64,000 bases of DNA from Stackebrandtia endophytica. GTDB taxonomy: Bacteria; Actinomycetota; Actinomycetes; Mycobacteriales; Micromonosporaceae. This document shows, piece after piece, positions 26,513 through 35,030 of this stretch. The first letter of the stretch is position 1, and each line of letters opens with the position of its first letter. The DNA is taken from the NCBI RefSeq assembly GCF_006716355.1, contig NZ_VFOW01000001.1:3286001-3350000 (forward strand), written 5' to 3'. The notes beneath the pieces are model-generated. The model worked only from the letters and a program-made list of their open reading frames with translations. It did not search any database and was not told where the DNA came from. Position numbers and translations under genes: made by a program.

Positions 26513-27705
26513 GCCAACTCCCGCAACACTTCTGTCAATGCCTCCACACCCGACAGACAATCGGGGATCTCCGCCGACTCGGCGGGGGAGTGAGAAATGC
26601 CGGTGGGGTTGCGGACGAACAACATGGCCGTTGGAACAGCCGAGGCGAGGATGCCCGCGTCGTGCCCGGCACCGGTGGCCAGCAACGGAACCGGACCCAA
26701 CACTCCCGCGAGGCGATCTCGCAGCGACTCGTCGAACGCGACCTCCGCGCTGAACGACTCACGGCTGATCGTCACTTCGGTGCCGTCACGTTCGGCGCGT
26801 TGCCGGGTGGCGGTCTCCACCTCGGCGACGACCTGGTCGAGAGCCTCCTGGCTCTCGGAACGAGCGTCCAACCAACCCGTGACCCGCGAGGGGATCGCGT
26901 TGGTTCCGTTGGGGGTACAGAAGACCCGGCCGACCGTCGCCACCGCCCCGGCCAATCGTGCCTTCTTCCGGGCGGCCAACACGGTGTTCGCGTAGGTCAA
27001 CATCGGGTCGGCGCGGTCCTCCAACCGGGTCGTGCCGGCGTGGTCGGCGCGGCCCCGAAACTCCATCCGCCACCGGCCGTGCGGCCAGATCGCGGTTCCC
27101 AACGCCACCGGTGCGTCCATGTCGATCTGGGCACGGCCCTGTTCGATGTGCAGTTCGATGTAGGCGGCGATCTGGGACAGTCGAACCCGGTCCATACCCA
27201 GTCCGGCGGGGTCGAGGCCCGCTTCGGCCATGGACTCGTCCAACCGGTTGCCCTCGGCGTCGGTGAGCGCGGCGGCCGTCGCCGGGTCGATCGCACCGGT
27301 CAACAGACGCGATCCCAGGCAGGCGATTCCGAACCGTCCGCCCTCCTCCTCGGCGAACGCGGCGACACCGATGGGGCGACGTGGTACATCTCCAGCAGCG
27401 CGCATCGCGTCGATGGCGGCGAAGGCGCTGACCACCCCGAGTGGCCCGTCGAAGGCGCCACCGTCGGGCACCGAGTCCAGGTGGCTGCCGGTGACTATCG
27501 CGTCGCCGGCCGTGCGGTCACCCCACCAGGCCCACAGGTTGCCGTTTCCGTCGGTCTCGACCGTCAGGTCTCGACGTTGCGCTTCGGCCCGGAACCACGC
27601 TCGGCATTCCAGCTCGGCCGCGGTGTACGCGAACCGTCGGTAACCACCGGAGGACTCATATCGTCCCACCGGGGCCAGGTCATTCCACATCTCCTCAAAC
27701 CGCAC
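26506..27705 (-). CDS. allantoate amidohydrolase / N-carbamoyl-amino-acid hydrolase family (M20)
   Basis: 399 residues from GTG 27705, with TATCCT 6 bases before it (leaderless). Dinuclear metal M20 motifs: TGSHLDSVPDGGAFDGPLG, AFAEEEGGRFG, ELHIEQG, and C-terminal GAGHDAGI plus SHSPAE. In actinomycete hut operons an AllC-like enzyme precedes hutF, and is thought to finish the pathway by hydrolysing N-formylglutamate. This is known context, not visible proof. Allantoate or carbamoyl-amino-acid hydrolysis remains possible. The 7-base overlap with hutF indicates translational coupling. Confidence 0.85.
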   Translation of the reverse strand: MRFEEMWNDLAPVGRYESSGGYRRFAYTAAELECRAWFRAEAQRRDLTVETDGNGNLWAWWGDRTAGDAIVTGSHLDSVPDGGAFDGPLGVVSAFAAIDAMRAAGDVPRRPIGVAAFAEEEGGRFGIACLGSRLLTGAIDPATAAALTDAEGNRLDESMAEAGLDPAGLGMDRVRLSQIAAYIELHIEQGRAQIDMDAPVALGTAIWPHGRWRMEFRGRADHAGTTRLEDRADPMLTYANTVLAARKKARLAGAVATVGRVFCTPNGTNAIPSRVTGWLDARSESQEALDQVVAEVETATRQRAERDGTEVTISRESFSAEVAFDESLRDRLAGVLGPVPLLATGAGHDAGILASAVPTAMLFVRNPTGISHSPAESAEIPDCLSGVEALTEVLRELAC

Positions 27706-27711
27706 GCGGCA

Positions 27712-27717
27712 AGGATA
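27712..27717 (-). promoter_or_regulatory. -10 box of the leaderless hutF operon
   Basis: TATCCT, 6 bases before GTG 27705. Confidence 0.55.
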
Positions 27718-27851
27718 GTTGGCATTGGGGCGGCGATCACGTGGTGAGTGGGGATTGTTGATCTTCGGTTATCTGGGCGAGACAACCTCGGCGTATCGAC
27801 GAGTCGATCGAGGTACTCGCCCGTCCGCCGAGGTTCGGGTGACGCCGAGTC

Positions 27852-28604
27852 CTAGCCACGCCGAATCGTGTTCTCTCCCAACACATCTCGGGCCATCAGG
27901 GTTCCTCCGGCGACTGCGGCGGGCATGACGATGACCGCGCCGAGCGGGATGAGGAACAGCAGGAACACCGTGGTGCCGAAACCAACCGCCATGCTGCGCC
28001 GCGAACCCAGCATTCGACGGTACTGTCCATAACGGATGCCGCGTCGGTTGAACGGGTAGGCGGTCAACTCGACGGCGAGGAACCAGCCGCCGATGAACGC
28101 GCCCAGCACGAGCGCCAGAATCGTGCCCACCACCGGGATGAAACCGAGGGCGAACAACAGGATGCCCAGCGGCACGCTGACCAGTAGCAGCCGCAGCGAG
28201 TCACCGATGGACCGTCCGAGCCCGGCCCAGAATCCCACCTCGACTTCGTTGACGGGGCCGTATTCGGCTTCGACGCGGCCGTTGATCGCCTCATAGAACG
28301 GGTCACCGATGATCAGGGTGAGTGCGGTGAACATCAGAATCGAGATCCATCCGGCGAAGGCGAAGACGAGAATTCCCGCCACCACCTGCACCGAGGTGCG
28401 CCAGAAGCCGCCCCAGTCGTCGGCGAACCCGGTCAGCCACGCCGACAGATCGGTCAGGTTCATCGCCAACGCGACCAGTCCTCCGACCAGCAGCGCGGTG
28501 GCGATCAGCGCCGGGATCGCCCCCAGCAGCATCACTTTGGGCCGACGGCCCCAGTAACCGATCCCACGGAACAGGTATTTGACACCCAAGATGAAGTTGT
28601 TCAC
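27852..28604 (-). CDS. EI24 domain / CysZ-like membrane protein
   Basis: 250 residues from GTG 28604. This start is fixed by TAACCT 7 bases upstream and gives the usual NNFILGVKYLFRG opening. Four to six long hydrophobic segments, with conserved WISILMFTALTLIIGDPFYEAI and ELTAYPFNRRG in the middle, typical of the EI24/CysZ family. E. coli CysZ is a sulfate permease, but actinomycete members have no proven substrate. No sulfate-assimilation gene is near. Confidence 0.8.
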   Translation of the reverse strand: MNNFILGVKYLFRGIGYWGRRPKVMLLGAIPALIATALLVGGLVALAMNLTDLSAWLTGFADDWGGFWRTSVQVVAGILVFAFAGWISILMFTALTLIIGDPFYEAINGRVEAEYGPVNEVEVGFWAGLGRSIGDSLRLLLVSVPLGILLFALGFIPVVGTILALVLGAFIGGWFLAVELTAYPFNRRGIRYGQYRRMLGSRRSMAVGFGTTVFLLFLIPLGAVIVMPAAVAGGTLMARDVLGENTIRRG

Positions 28605-28611
28605 GCCTGCG

Positions 28612-28617
28612 AGGTTA
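28612..28617 (-). promoter_or_regulatory. -10 box of the leaderless EI24 gene
   Basis: TAACCT, 7 bases before GTG 28604. Confidence 0.5.
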
Positions 28618-28702
28618 ACCATCCGATGCACGCCGACTTCCAGCGGAATTCCCGGTGGGGAACCAGAACCGGTGTCCCGAACGGCGACCGCAGCTGGGGC
28701 CC

Positions 28703-28892
28703 GTGTGGTGGATCCGCGCCGGTTCTTTCGGCGTGCCTGCGTTGCAGTGACGTCCTGGATGCGAGGTGGTCAGGTGAGAGCAGGGCGGAGGAGGAGTTGG
28801 TACGGGCTCGGCCGTGTTGTTGGCCGCTTCGCGGTGGCGACGCGTGCCTTCACCGCCAGGCACCCACCTGGGCAACGGCGGCGCAATCACCC
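28703..28892 (+). repeat. dispersed repeat R2, copy 1
   Basis: About 190 bases similar to 55610-55820. Shared blocks include GTGTGGTGGATCCGCGC at the left, TGGTCAGGTG, GCCGCTTCGCGGTGG, GACGCGTGCC and CCCACCTGGGCA at the right. It fills the space between the EI24 and hydrolase genes. Open on both strands but without start signals. Confidence 0.75.
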
Positions 28893-28904
28893 GAAGCAAT
28901 CCAC

Positions 28905-29645
28905 CTAGGACAGGAAGTCGCCGATCAACGCACGCAGTGCCTGCCGCTGGTTCCACACCACGCCCGGATCGTCGAATATCCGCAGTCGGGCGTCCGGCAA
29001 TCCGTCTGCCAACTGTTCGGCGATGTCGGCGGGATGGGCGGCGTCGCCTCGACAGCCGATGACCAGGCAGGACGCGGTCACCGTCGACAGGTCGGCGACG
29101 GACTCGATGACCCCGGTCGTCGTCAACCGCTCCGGCACCGACCGCATCGACGGTTGACAGATCGTCTCGGCGTGCCGGGCCGCGTACGCCCGAGCCGTGG
29201 CGCTGTCGCGCACCTCGTCGGGAAGCTCGCTCAGCAGTAGGTCGATCACACCGGAGACATCACCGGCGTCGGAGAGCGCACCCAACCGATCCAGTCGGGC
29301 GGCGGCGGTCACCGCTCGCGGCCGGTCCAGCAACGCCGGCAGGAAGAACACCGCGCGAGTGAACCGATCGGGCGTGTCGGCAAGCAATCGACACAACGCA
29401 CCGGCTCCCATGCTGGCACCGAACGCCTGGTCGGCACCGTGTTCGTTGGCGATGCCGCGTAGTTGAGCGGCCAACGCGGGATAGCCGAAGTCGGGCGCGG
29501 CCACCCCGTCGTGAGCCAGCGCGGTGTAGAAGACCTTGGTGCCGGCGACCCCGCTGCCGAACGGTCGACTGTCGGCGGCGGTACCGCCGTATCCGTGCGC
29601 GAAGACGGTGACCGGGTCGCCGTCACCGCGAACCAGTGCGGTCAC
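28905..29645 (-). CDS. alpha/beta hydrolase
   Basis: 246 residues from GTG 29645, which overlaps the stop of the upstream DUF2516 gene (GTGA), so translation is coupled. HGYGG oxyanion region near residue 17, nucleophile elbow GASMGAG (Ser about 83), and a late acid/His pair in the C-terminal part (VIGCRGDAAHPADIAEQL). No signal peptide. Family substrates are diverse and none can be assigned. The longer upstream frame is only the antisense-free extension through the neighbour gene. Confidence 0.8.
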   Translation of the reverse strand: MTALVRGDGDPVTVFAHGYGGTAADSRPFGSGVAGTKVFYTALAHDGVAAPDFGYPALAAQLRGIANEHGADQAFGASMGAGALCRLLADTPDRFTRAVFFLPALLDRPRAVTAAARLDRLGALSDAGDVSGVIDLLLSELPDEVRDSATARAYAARHAETICQPSMRSVPERLTTTGVIESVADLSTVTASCLVIGCRGDAAHPADIAEQLADGLPDARLRIFDDPGVVWNQRQALRALIGDFLS

Positions 29646-29944
29646 CAGGGGTTGGAGCCGGCGTCTTTGAGGGCAGGTCGGATGTCCAGCAGGTACACCA
29701 GTGCCGCGATCAGGCCGATGATTCCGAAGATCCCGAGGCCACCGCCCCCGAAGCCCAGGGTGGTCAGCAGCAGGGTTCCGGCCAGGATCGCCAGCCAGAC
29801 GCCTTTGCTCAGTGGGCCGGCGGTGGGGAACGCGTCGGGTCGTTGAATCGCGCAGTGCACGAGTGCGACCACCGTGAGCAGGCCGACGACGGCCAGGATC
29901 ACCATGGTCGAGTAACCCTCGAACGTCAACGCGAAGTTGTTCAT
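29642..29944 (-). CDS. DUF2516 family membrane protein
   Basis: 100 residues. Three hydrophobic segments (about 13-33, 47-67, 70-90) and the family-type ending VYLLDIRPALK. ATG 29944 has TAGTCT 7 bases upstream and no ribosome binding site, so it is probably leaderless. It is directly coupled to the alpha/beta hydrolase gene, an arrangement I recall as common in actinomycetes. Function unknown. Confidence 0.8.
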   Translation of the reverse strand: MNNFALTFEGYSTMVILAVVGLLTVVALVHCAIQRPDAFPTAGPLSKGVWLAILAGTLLLTTLGFGGGGLGIFGIIGLIAALVYLLDIRPALKDAGSNPW

Positions 29945-29951
29945 GGGTCAA

Positions 29952-29957
29952 AGACTA
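29952..29957 (-). promoter_or_regulatory. -10 box of the leaderless DUF2516 gene
   Basis: TAGTCT, 7 bases before ATG 29944. Confidence 0.5.
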
Positions 29958-30022
29958 ATCACTTATCGGTGATTCCGCATGTCGGGTCGACGGCCAAGCA
30001 ACCAGAACGGGAGCCGAGTCGG

Positions 30023-30871
30023 CTACTGAAACGCTCCGCCTCGCTGTTTGAGCAGCGAATGCAGGGTCTGCTGGATGGTTTCCTTGACCCGGTCGGCGAG
30101 GTTGAACACCTCCATGGGGTCGTCGGCCAACTCCGACATCCCCTCGGTGCTGATCGGTTCGCCGAACTGGATGATCCATTTGCTGGGCAACGGCACCGCG
30201 CCCAACGGTCCCAGGAACGGGAACGTCGGAGTGATCGGGAAGTACGGAATACCGAACAGGCGTGCCAGGACCGGTATGTCGCCCAGGATCGGGTAGATCT
30301 CCTCGGCGCCCACGATCGATACCGGGATGATCGGTGTTTCGGTGGCCAACGCGGTGGAGACGAAGCCGCCTCGACCGAACCGCTTCAGTTTGTAGCGTTC
30401 CCACACCGGTTTTCCGGTGCCCTTGACGCCTTCGGGGAACACGCCGAGGACCTCACCGGCGCGCAACAGGCGTTCGGCGTCGGGGTTGGACGCCAGGGTC
30501 GCCCCGGTTTTGCGGGCGTACTCGCCCAGCAGGGGCGTCTTGAACACGAAGTCGGCGGCCAACAGCCGCAGGTGACGGCTGGCGGGGTGCTCGTCGAACA
30601 ACGCCAGTTGCAGCATCATCGCGTCAACGGCGATGGTGCCGGAGTGGTTGCCCACCAGTAGTGCCGCGCCCTTGTCGGGGACGTGTTCGATGCCGAGGGT
30701 CTCGACGCGGAACCACTTGCGGTACAGCGGACGCAATGCCGGCAGCGTGAACTTCTCGGTGAGTTCGGTGTCGAATCCGAACTCGTCGACCTCGTAGTCT
30801 CCGGCGAGTCGACGGGAGAACAACTGGTAGAGCTCTTCCAAGTGGTGGGCGACGCGATCGTTATCGCTCAC
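30023..30871 (-). CDS. lysophospholipid acyltransferase family protein (PlsC-like)
   Basis: 282 residues from GTG 30871, overlapping the epimerase gene's end by 11 bases. Acyltransferase block I NHSGTIAVD (the actinomycete variant of the NHX4D motif), block III VFPEGVKGTGK, and block IV PIIPVSIVGAEE. It would transfer acyl groups to a glycerolipid or related acceptor at the membrane. Gene order HTH, bS22, epimerase, acyltransferase equals the Rv0500A-Rv0502 neighbourhood of mycobacteria, which supports conservation of a linked function that is still undefined. Confidence 0.88.
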   Translation of the reverse strand: MSDNDRVAHHLEELYQLFSRRLAGDYEVDEFGFDTELTEKFTLPALRPLYRKWFRVETLGIEHVPDKGAALLVGNHSGTIAVDAMMLQLALFDEHPASRHLRLLAADFVFKTPLLGEYARKTGATLASNPDAERLLRAGEVLGVFPEGVKGTGKPVWERYKLKRFGRGGFVSTALATETPIIPVSIVGAEEIYPILGDIPVLARLFGIPYFPITPTFPFLGPLGAVPLPSKWIIQFGEPISTEGMSELADDPMEVFNLADRVKETIQQTLHSLLKQRGGAFQ

Positions 30872-31940
30872 TGTCGGTTCCCTTCGTGCCGATCGTGTCG
30901 CGCACTCGGTCCAGAAAGGATGGCCCCGTGTCGTTGGCGTCGGGATCCCCCAGCACCGACATGAGCGCATGGCCCGCGACGAAATCGGCGAACGCGTCGG
31001 CGGTCGGTCGGGGTGTGATGTTAAAGAACTCGGTCAGCTTTCCGACGTCGACGACGCGGCCGAAGCGCAGAAAATCCAGTTGGTCGAGGGAGAAGTCCAC
31101 GATGTTGCGGCCCCGGGCGGCGGTGGCGACGGCTCGCAGCACGGCCTCCGGCGTCGGTGCGGCCACCCGGCCCGCGCGGCGGATCGCCTGTGACAGCAGC
31201 AGTACGCCGGGGCCCGCGACGTTGAAGACCTCGGGTCGCCCGGCGGGTCCGGTCCGGTCGTCCAGGGTGACCAGATGCAGCACGTCCAGGGCGTCCTCGA
31301 TGTGCAGGAACTGGACCCGGGGGTCGAAGCCCAACACGGTGGGCACCACCGGCAGCGAGAAGTAGCGGGTCAACGAGGTGTCGGAGGTCGGCCCGAGCAG
31401 CGGTGCCAGGCGCAGCACCGACACGGTGACGTCGGGTCGGCGCCGTGCGAAACCGCGCGTGTACGCCTCGACCTCCGCGATGTCCGAGGCGAACTCGCCG
31501 CGCGGTGCCGCGCGCAGTTCGGTTTCCTCGGTGAAGATGGCAGGGTCTCGCGCCGATGCGCCGTAGGCGGCGACCGACGACTTGATCACCAGACGACGCA
31601 CCGCAGGGCTGCGCTGACACGCGGCCAACAGGTGCATCGTCCCGATGACGTTCGATTCCTTCTGGGCACTGCGGCCACCGGATCGCACCGCCGAGGCGGC
31701 GACGGCGGCGTGCACGACCGTGTCGACCTTCGAGCGGTTGAGGATGCGACTCAGCGTCCCGTTGTGCAGCGCGCCGGTTTCCACGCCGATGACTTCGGAG
31801 ACCCGCTCGTCGGCGGCCAACAGCTCGATGAGCCGACCGCCGAGATAGCGGTCGGCCCCGGTGACCATGACCGTGGTCTTGTGCGGCCGCTCGGCCCAGG
31901 TTGACTCTTCAGCGGCGGACGCCGCGTTGTGGTCGGGCAT
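30861..31940 (-). CDS. NAD-dependent epimerase/dehydratase family protein
   Basis: 359 residues, GAGAGG before ATG 31940. Extended SDR: nucleotide-binding VMVTGADRYLGGRLIELL near residue 25. A clear YxxxK catalytic motif is not visible (VIKSSVAAYGAS occupies that place), so it may be an atypical, non-epimerase SDR. Corresponds by position and size to mycobacterial GalE2 (Rv0501). It lies between the ribosomal protein bS22 gene and the acyltransferase gene, with which it overlaps. Confidence 0.85.
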   Translation of the reverse strand: MPDHNAASAAEESTWAERPHKTTVMVTGADRYLGGRLIELLAADERVSEVIGVETGALHNGTLSRILNRSKVDTVVHAAVAASAVRSGGRSAQKESNVIGTMHLLAACQRSPAVRRLVIKSSVAAYGASARDPAIFTEETELRAAPRGEFASDIAEVEAYTRGFARRRPDVTVSVLRLAPLLGPTSDTSLTRYFSLPVVPTVLGFDPRVQFLHIEDALDVLHLVTLDDRTGPAGRPEVFNVAGPGVLLLSQAIRRAGRVAAPTPEAVLRAVATAARGRNIVDFSLDQLDFLRFGRVVDVGKLTEFFNITPRPTADAFADFVAGHALMSVLGDPDANDTGPSFLDRVRDTIGTKGTDSER

Positions 31941-32007
31941 CAGTGAGACCTCTCACCGTGGACCTGTCCCGCCTTGGTGGGCGGGTGAAATCATCGGCCG
32001 TGTGCGT

Positions 32008-32109
32008 TTACTTGCCTTGACGACGGCGTTGAACGCGAGTACGGCGCAGCAGCTTGCGGTGCTTCTTCTTCGCCATGCGCTTGCGCCGCTTCTTGACGAC
32101 CGAACCCAT
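32008..32109 (-). CDS. 30S ribosomal protein bS22
   Basis: 33 residues, [19 protein letters not shown] followed by [14 protein letters not shown]. Nearly identical in pattern to mycobacterial Rv0500B, now known as ribosomal protein bS22 (AURKAIP1/COX24 domain). ATG 32109 has GAGG 8 bases upstream. Too short for routine gene finding. It lies in the conserved order between the HTH gene and the epimerase gene. Confidence 0.92.
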   Translation of the reverse strand: MGSVVKKRRKRMAKKKHRKLLRRTRVQRRRQGK

Positions 32110-32474
32110 AGATGTTCCTCGCAGTGCTAGTTAGGAGTTAGTGCGTATCGCGGTGTCGGTGGGGTCCTGCTCGGACCGTCGAATGCCGCGTTCGGTGGCG
32201 GGGTTGGCGTGCGTACCAGTCATCCGGTACGACTCCTCTCCCGCCTCGCCGGTCGCGTCGGCGGTGCCGCCGACTTGAACGCCGCTTCGACGCTCGCATC
32301 CGAGAACACCTGTCAACGCACTCACGTCGATGGTTCGCGCCCGGTTTACCGGACGCGCTCCTAGGCTAGCGTGACGGCGCACGTCCACTACGTCGAGGGC
32401 CGCGCCCACCTCGTCGGCCGCGGCGATGAACCGCGAGGGATTCATCGCCGACAACCGACGTCAGGACGCAGATC
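32110..32474. other. intergenic region upstream of bS22
   Basis: 365 bases. A 107-codon minus-strand frame (32131-32454) covers it but has no ribosome binding site, no family I recognise, and contains a promoter-like TAGCCTAG near 32368. I regard it as non-coding leader or promoter DNA for bS22. Confidence 0.4.
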
Positions 32475-32675
32475 CTACGCTCCGTCCTTGAAGGTCGCCG
32501 CCAGGTAGTCCTGGACGGCGTTCTCCGGCACCCGAAATGACCGGCCCACCCGGACGGCGGCTAGATCACCGGCGTGCACCAGCCGGTAGACCGTCATCTT
32601 GGAGACCCGCATAAGGGATGCCACCTCGGCGACGGTCAGGAACTTGACCTCTTCGAGAAGACTGCGTGAACCCAT
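32475..32675 (-). CDS. excisionase-family helix-turn-helix protein (Rv0500A/BldC-like)
   Basis: 66 residues from ATG 32675 (GGGAGAAG upstream). An MerR-like winged helix fills the whole protein: FLTVAEVASLMRVSKMTVYRLVH then GDLAAVRVGRSFRVPENAVQDYL (quoted in parts). Related to BldC, the small developmental regulator of Streptomyces that binds DNA as head-to-tail oligomers, and to mycobacterial Rv0500A, whose gene position it shares. Probably a transcription factor. Targets are not visible. Confidence 0.88.
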   Translation of the reverse strand: MGSRSLLEEVKFLTVAEVASLMRVSKMTVYRLVHAGDLAAVRVGRSFRVPENAVQDYLAATFKDGA

Positions 32676-32920
32676 GACTTCTCCCACCATGTTCTTCTCC
32701 GGCCAGCCGGAGTTCCGCCTGGCCACGACACACCCCGATGGTGCGTCGAATACCAACAGTAATGTGGTAATGCGGAAGTTGGCCACGGTTCGTCAGTGTT
32801 GTGCTTGTTGCCGGTGAGCGTGCGCTATGCTGCCACGCTCACCTCAGGCCTGCGGGTGTGACCAACATCGCATTTTGGGTGGAGTAGTGAAATGCCTGGT
32901 TACGGCCGTGATGGGTGGTA

Positions 32921-34612
32921 TCAGGTCAGTGACTCGATGAAGTCGGCGCACTCGGCGACCAGGTCGTCGTAGGACATGCCGTAGGCGGCCTGAGTCGCCG
33001 CCTCGGCGTCTTCGCCGTTTCGGGCCACCCGCTCGAACAGGTCCATGAACTTGTCCTTGCCGTACTCGTTGAACAGGTAGTAGACCGCGTACATCGCGAT
33101 GCCGTACTTGGCGGAGCCGGTCAACGCGTCGTCGCTGTTGTACACCGCCTCCAGTTCGCCGTTCCACAGCTTCTGGTCGACGTAGGCCTGTACGTCCCGC
33201 TTGCGCAGGTAGTCCTCAAGCCCGACGGAGGGGTCGTGGTCGATGACCTCGGCGATGCCCTCGACCATCCACCAGTCCTCGGGCACGGGGTAGTGGTCGC
33301 CGCTGTGGTGCAGGGTGGCCACGTGGCCCAGCTCGTGTCGCATCGTCGAGCGGAATTCGAGGGAGTCGCGCACCCGGTCGATGTGCATGACGACTTCGTA
33401 GCCGCCGGAGGTCAATCGTCCGTCGTCGTCGAGTACCGGGACCGGCATCGCGAAGCCGACCACGTTGTCCATGCTGGCGCCGTCCAGGCCGTACCAGCTG
33501 CTGAACTCGGCGTTGCCGGCCAGATAGACGATGTACTTCTCGACTTCGCCGTACACCGCGTACTGGTCGGCGTTCTCGGCGGCGGCCTCGGCCTCCGGGA
33601 GTGCCTCCTCCAGCTGGTCGCTGTACTTGGCGGGGGTGGCCACGATGACCTTGTCACCGCTGACGGCCCGGATGTCCTCGACCTCCCACGGGCGCGGACC
33701 GGCCTCGTCGGAGTCCTCGACCTGGTTGATGATCAATCCGTCGGAGGCGTCCTCCCAGACGGTGTCGAAGACGATCGCGGCGTCGGCGCACTCCTCACCG
33801 ATGACGCCACCGAAGCAGTAGCTGACCGCCAGCCGGAACTCCCACTCCCCGTCGTTGACCTCACGGGGGTCGCCCTGGATGGTGTAGTCGTACTGCGAGA
33901 CCTCCAGGTTGCGAAGGCTGCTGAACTGCTGACTCATGTCGTCGTGGAGGCGGTCGTCGAAGATCTCCAGCCAACCGGCTTCGTCGTCGATCAGCAGCGC
34001 GTTGGAGTGATCGTCCAGTGCGACCTGCGCCTTGGCGCTCAGGTAGGCGGCCCGTACCTCCGGCGGGTCGTCGGGGCCGGGGCTGGGGATCGCGGCGGCG
34101 CCGATGTTCCCGGTGGCTCCGCCGTCAATGGCGAAACCGACGGTGAACGCGCCCAACCCGACGATGAGGCTGAACACCACGCAGAAGATGGCGACCGATC
34201 GGCCGTGGTTGCCCTGCGGCGGGGCGGGCGGGGCGAACAGTGGTGGTTGTCCGGGCTGCTGCGGTGCGTAAGGATTCAGTGGTGCGCCCGGCGGCTGGTT
34301 CGGCTGACCCATGTGGACGTTCGCGGGTGCGGTCCCGAACGTCGGCGCGGCCGGTGCGGGGCCGGGCGGCCGCATCGTGACGGGTGGCTCGGGAGTCCCG
34401 AGTGCGGGCGGGATCGACGGCGCTGCCGGGGCCGGTGTAGCGATGGGAGCCGGTGTGTCCTGCGGAGCGGGGCCGGGGGGCGCCGCCTGCTCCTGCCACT
34501 GTGGACTCTCGGACGGCGATGAGATGCGCTGTTGTGGTGGGGCCCAAGGGGATTCGGGGTTTGAATCGGGATTTTGTCCGGTCCCGCCGCCGGATGGCAC
34601 ACCGTAGGTCAC
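32921..34612 (-). CDS. membrane-anchored gluzincin-type metallopeptidase
   Basis: 563 residues from GTG 34612, fixed by TACTGT 6 bases upstream. Cytoplasmic Pro/Gln-rich region (1-140), one transmembrane helix (about 142-168), then an acidic extracytoplasmic part. The C-terminal third carries MRHELGHVATLHHSG, an HExxH zinc site, and WWMVEGIAEVIDH, whose Glu about 25 residues later is the expected third ligand of gluzincins. The middle region (about 190-400) resembles no domain I know and has two cysteine pairs. Probably a surface protease. Substrate unknown. Shares the Pro-rich cytoplasmic design with the gene at 1152-2633. Confidence 0.78.
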   Translation of the reverse strand: MTYGVPSGGGTGQNPDSNPESPWAPPQQRISSPSESPQWQEQAAPPGPAPQDTPAPIATPAPAAPSIPPALGTPEPPVTMRPPGPAPAAPTFGTAPANVHMGQPNQPPGAPLNPYAPQQPGQPPLFAPPAPPQGNHGRSVAIFCVVFSLIVGLGAFTVGFAIDGGATGNIGAAAIPSPGPDDPPEVRAAYLSAKAQVALDDHSNALLIDDEAGWLEIFDDRLHDDMSQQFSSLRNLEVSQYDYTIQGDPREVNDGEWEFRLAVSYCFGGVIGEECADAAIVFDTVWEDASDGLIINQVEDSDEAGPRPWEVEDIRAVSGDKVIVATPAKYSDQLEEALPEAEAAAENADQYAVYGEVEKYIVYLAGNAEFSSWYGLDGASMDNVVGFAMPVPVLDDDGRLTSGGYEVVMHIDRVRDSLEFRSTMRHELGHVATLHHSGDHYPVPEDWWMVEGIAEVIDHDPSVGLEDYLRKRDVQAYVDQKLWNGELEAVYNSDDALTGSAKYGIAMYAVYYLFNEYGKDKFMDLFERVARNGEDAEAATQAAYGMSYDDLVAECADFIESLT

Positions 34613-35030
34613 TGCAACACAGTATGGGGGGTCCGCCAACGGCTGCCAGACGGTCACATTGCGATTGGGTAACGATCGATGTTCCCCGCCTCCGGTCCTA
34701 TATGTCCACAAGTTACCACTGTGTCGCGTTACCTTCCGGCTACACGTTCGTTGTGCAGCCCATAGAGAATGTCCGGTCGATCCGGACGCTCTGGTGATGA
34801 CGTGAGTGATCGGCAGGACGGTGTTGGATGCGCAGGCGTCGAGGCGCGTGCCCGGCGAGACGGAGGGGGGACGGGTACCGGGTTCGGCGGTGTTCGCACC
34901 GCTCGGCGGTGCAGCACCCCCACGGTCGGACACCGTGCGTTCGGCGTTTCAAGCGGCACCCACAACCACTTCCCGAACAGCCGGACGCTCCCACAGAGAA
35001 CTCACTCCGCGAACCAGCGAGAGGTCGAAC
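34613..35030. other. divergent promoter region
   Basis: About 420 bases between the metallopeptidase (minus) and XRE regulator (plus) genes. The frame extending the regulator upstream lacks start signals. Only the TACTGT box at 34619-34624 could be assigned. Confidence 0.45.
34619..34624 (-). promoter_or_regulatory. -10 box of the leaderless metallopeptidase gene
   Basis: TACTGT, 6 bases before GTG 34612. Confidence 0.5.

Noticed and set aside
32131-32454. 107-codon minus-strand frame before bS22
   Set aside because: No ribosome binding site, no family, promoter-like sequence inside. Kept only as a remark on the gap.
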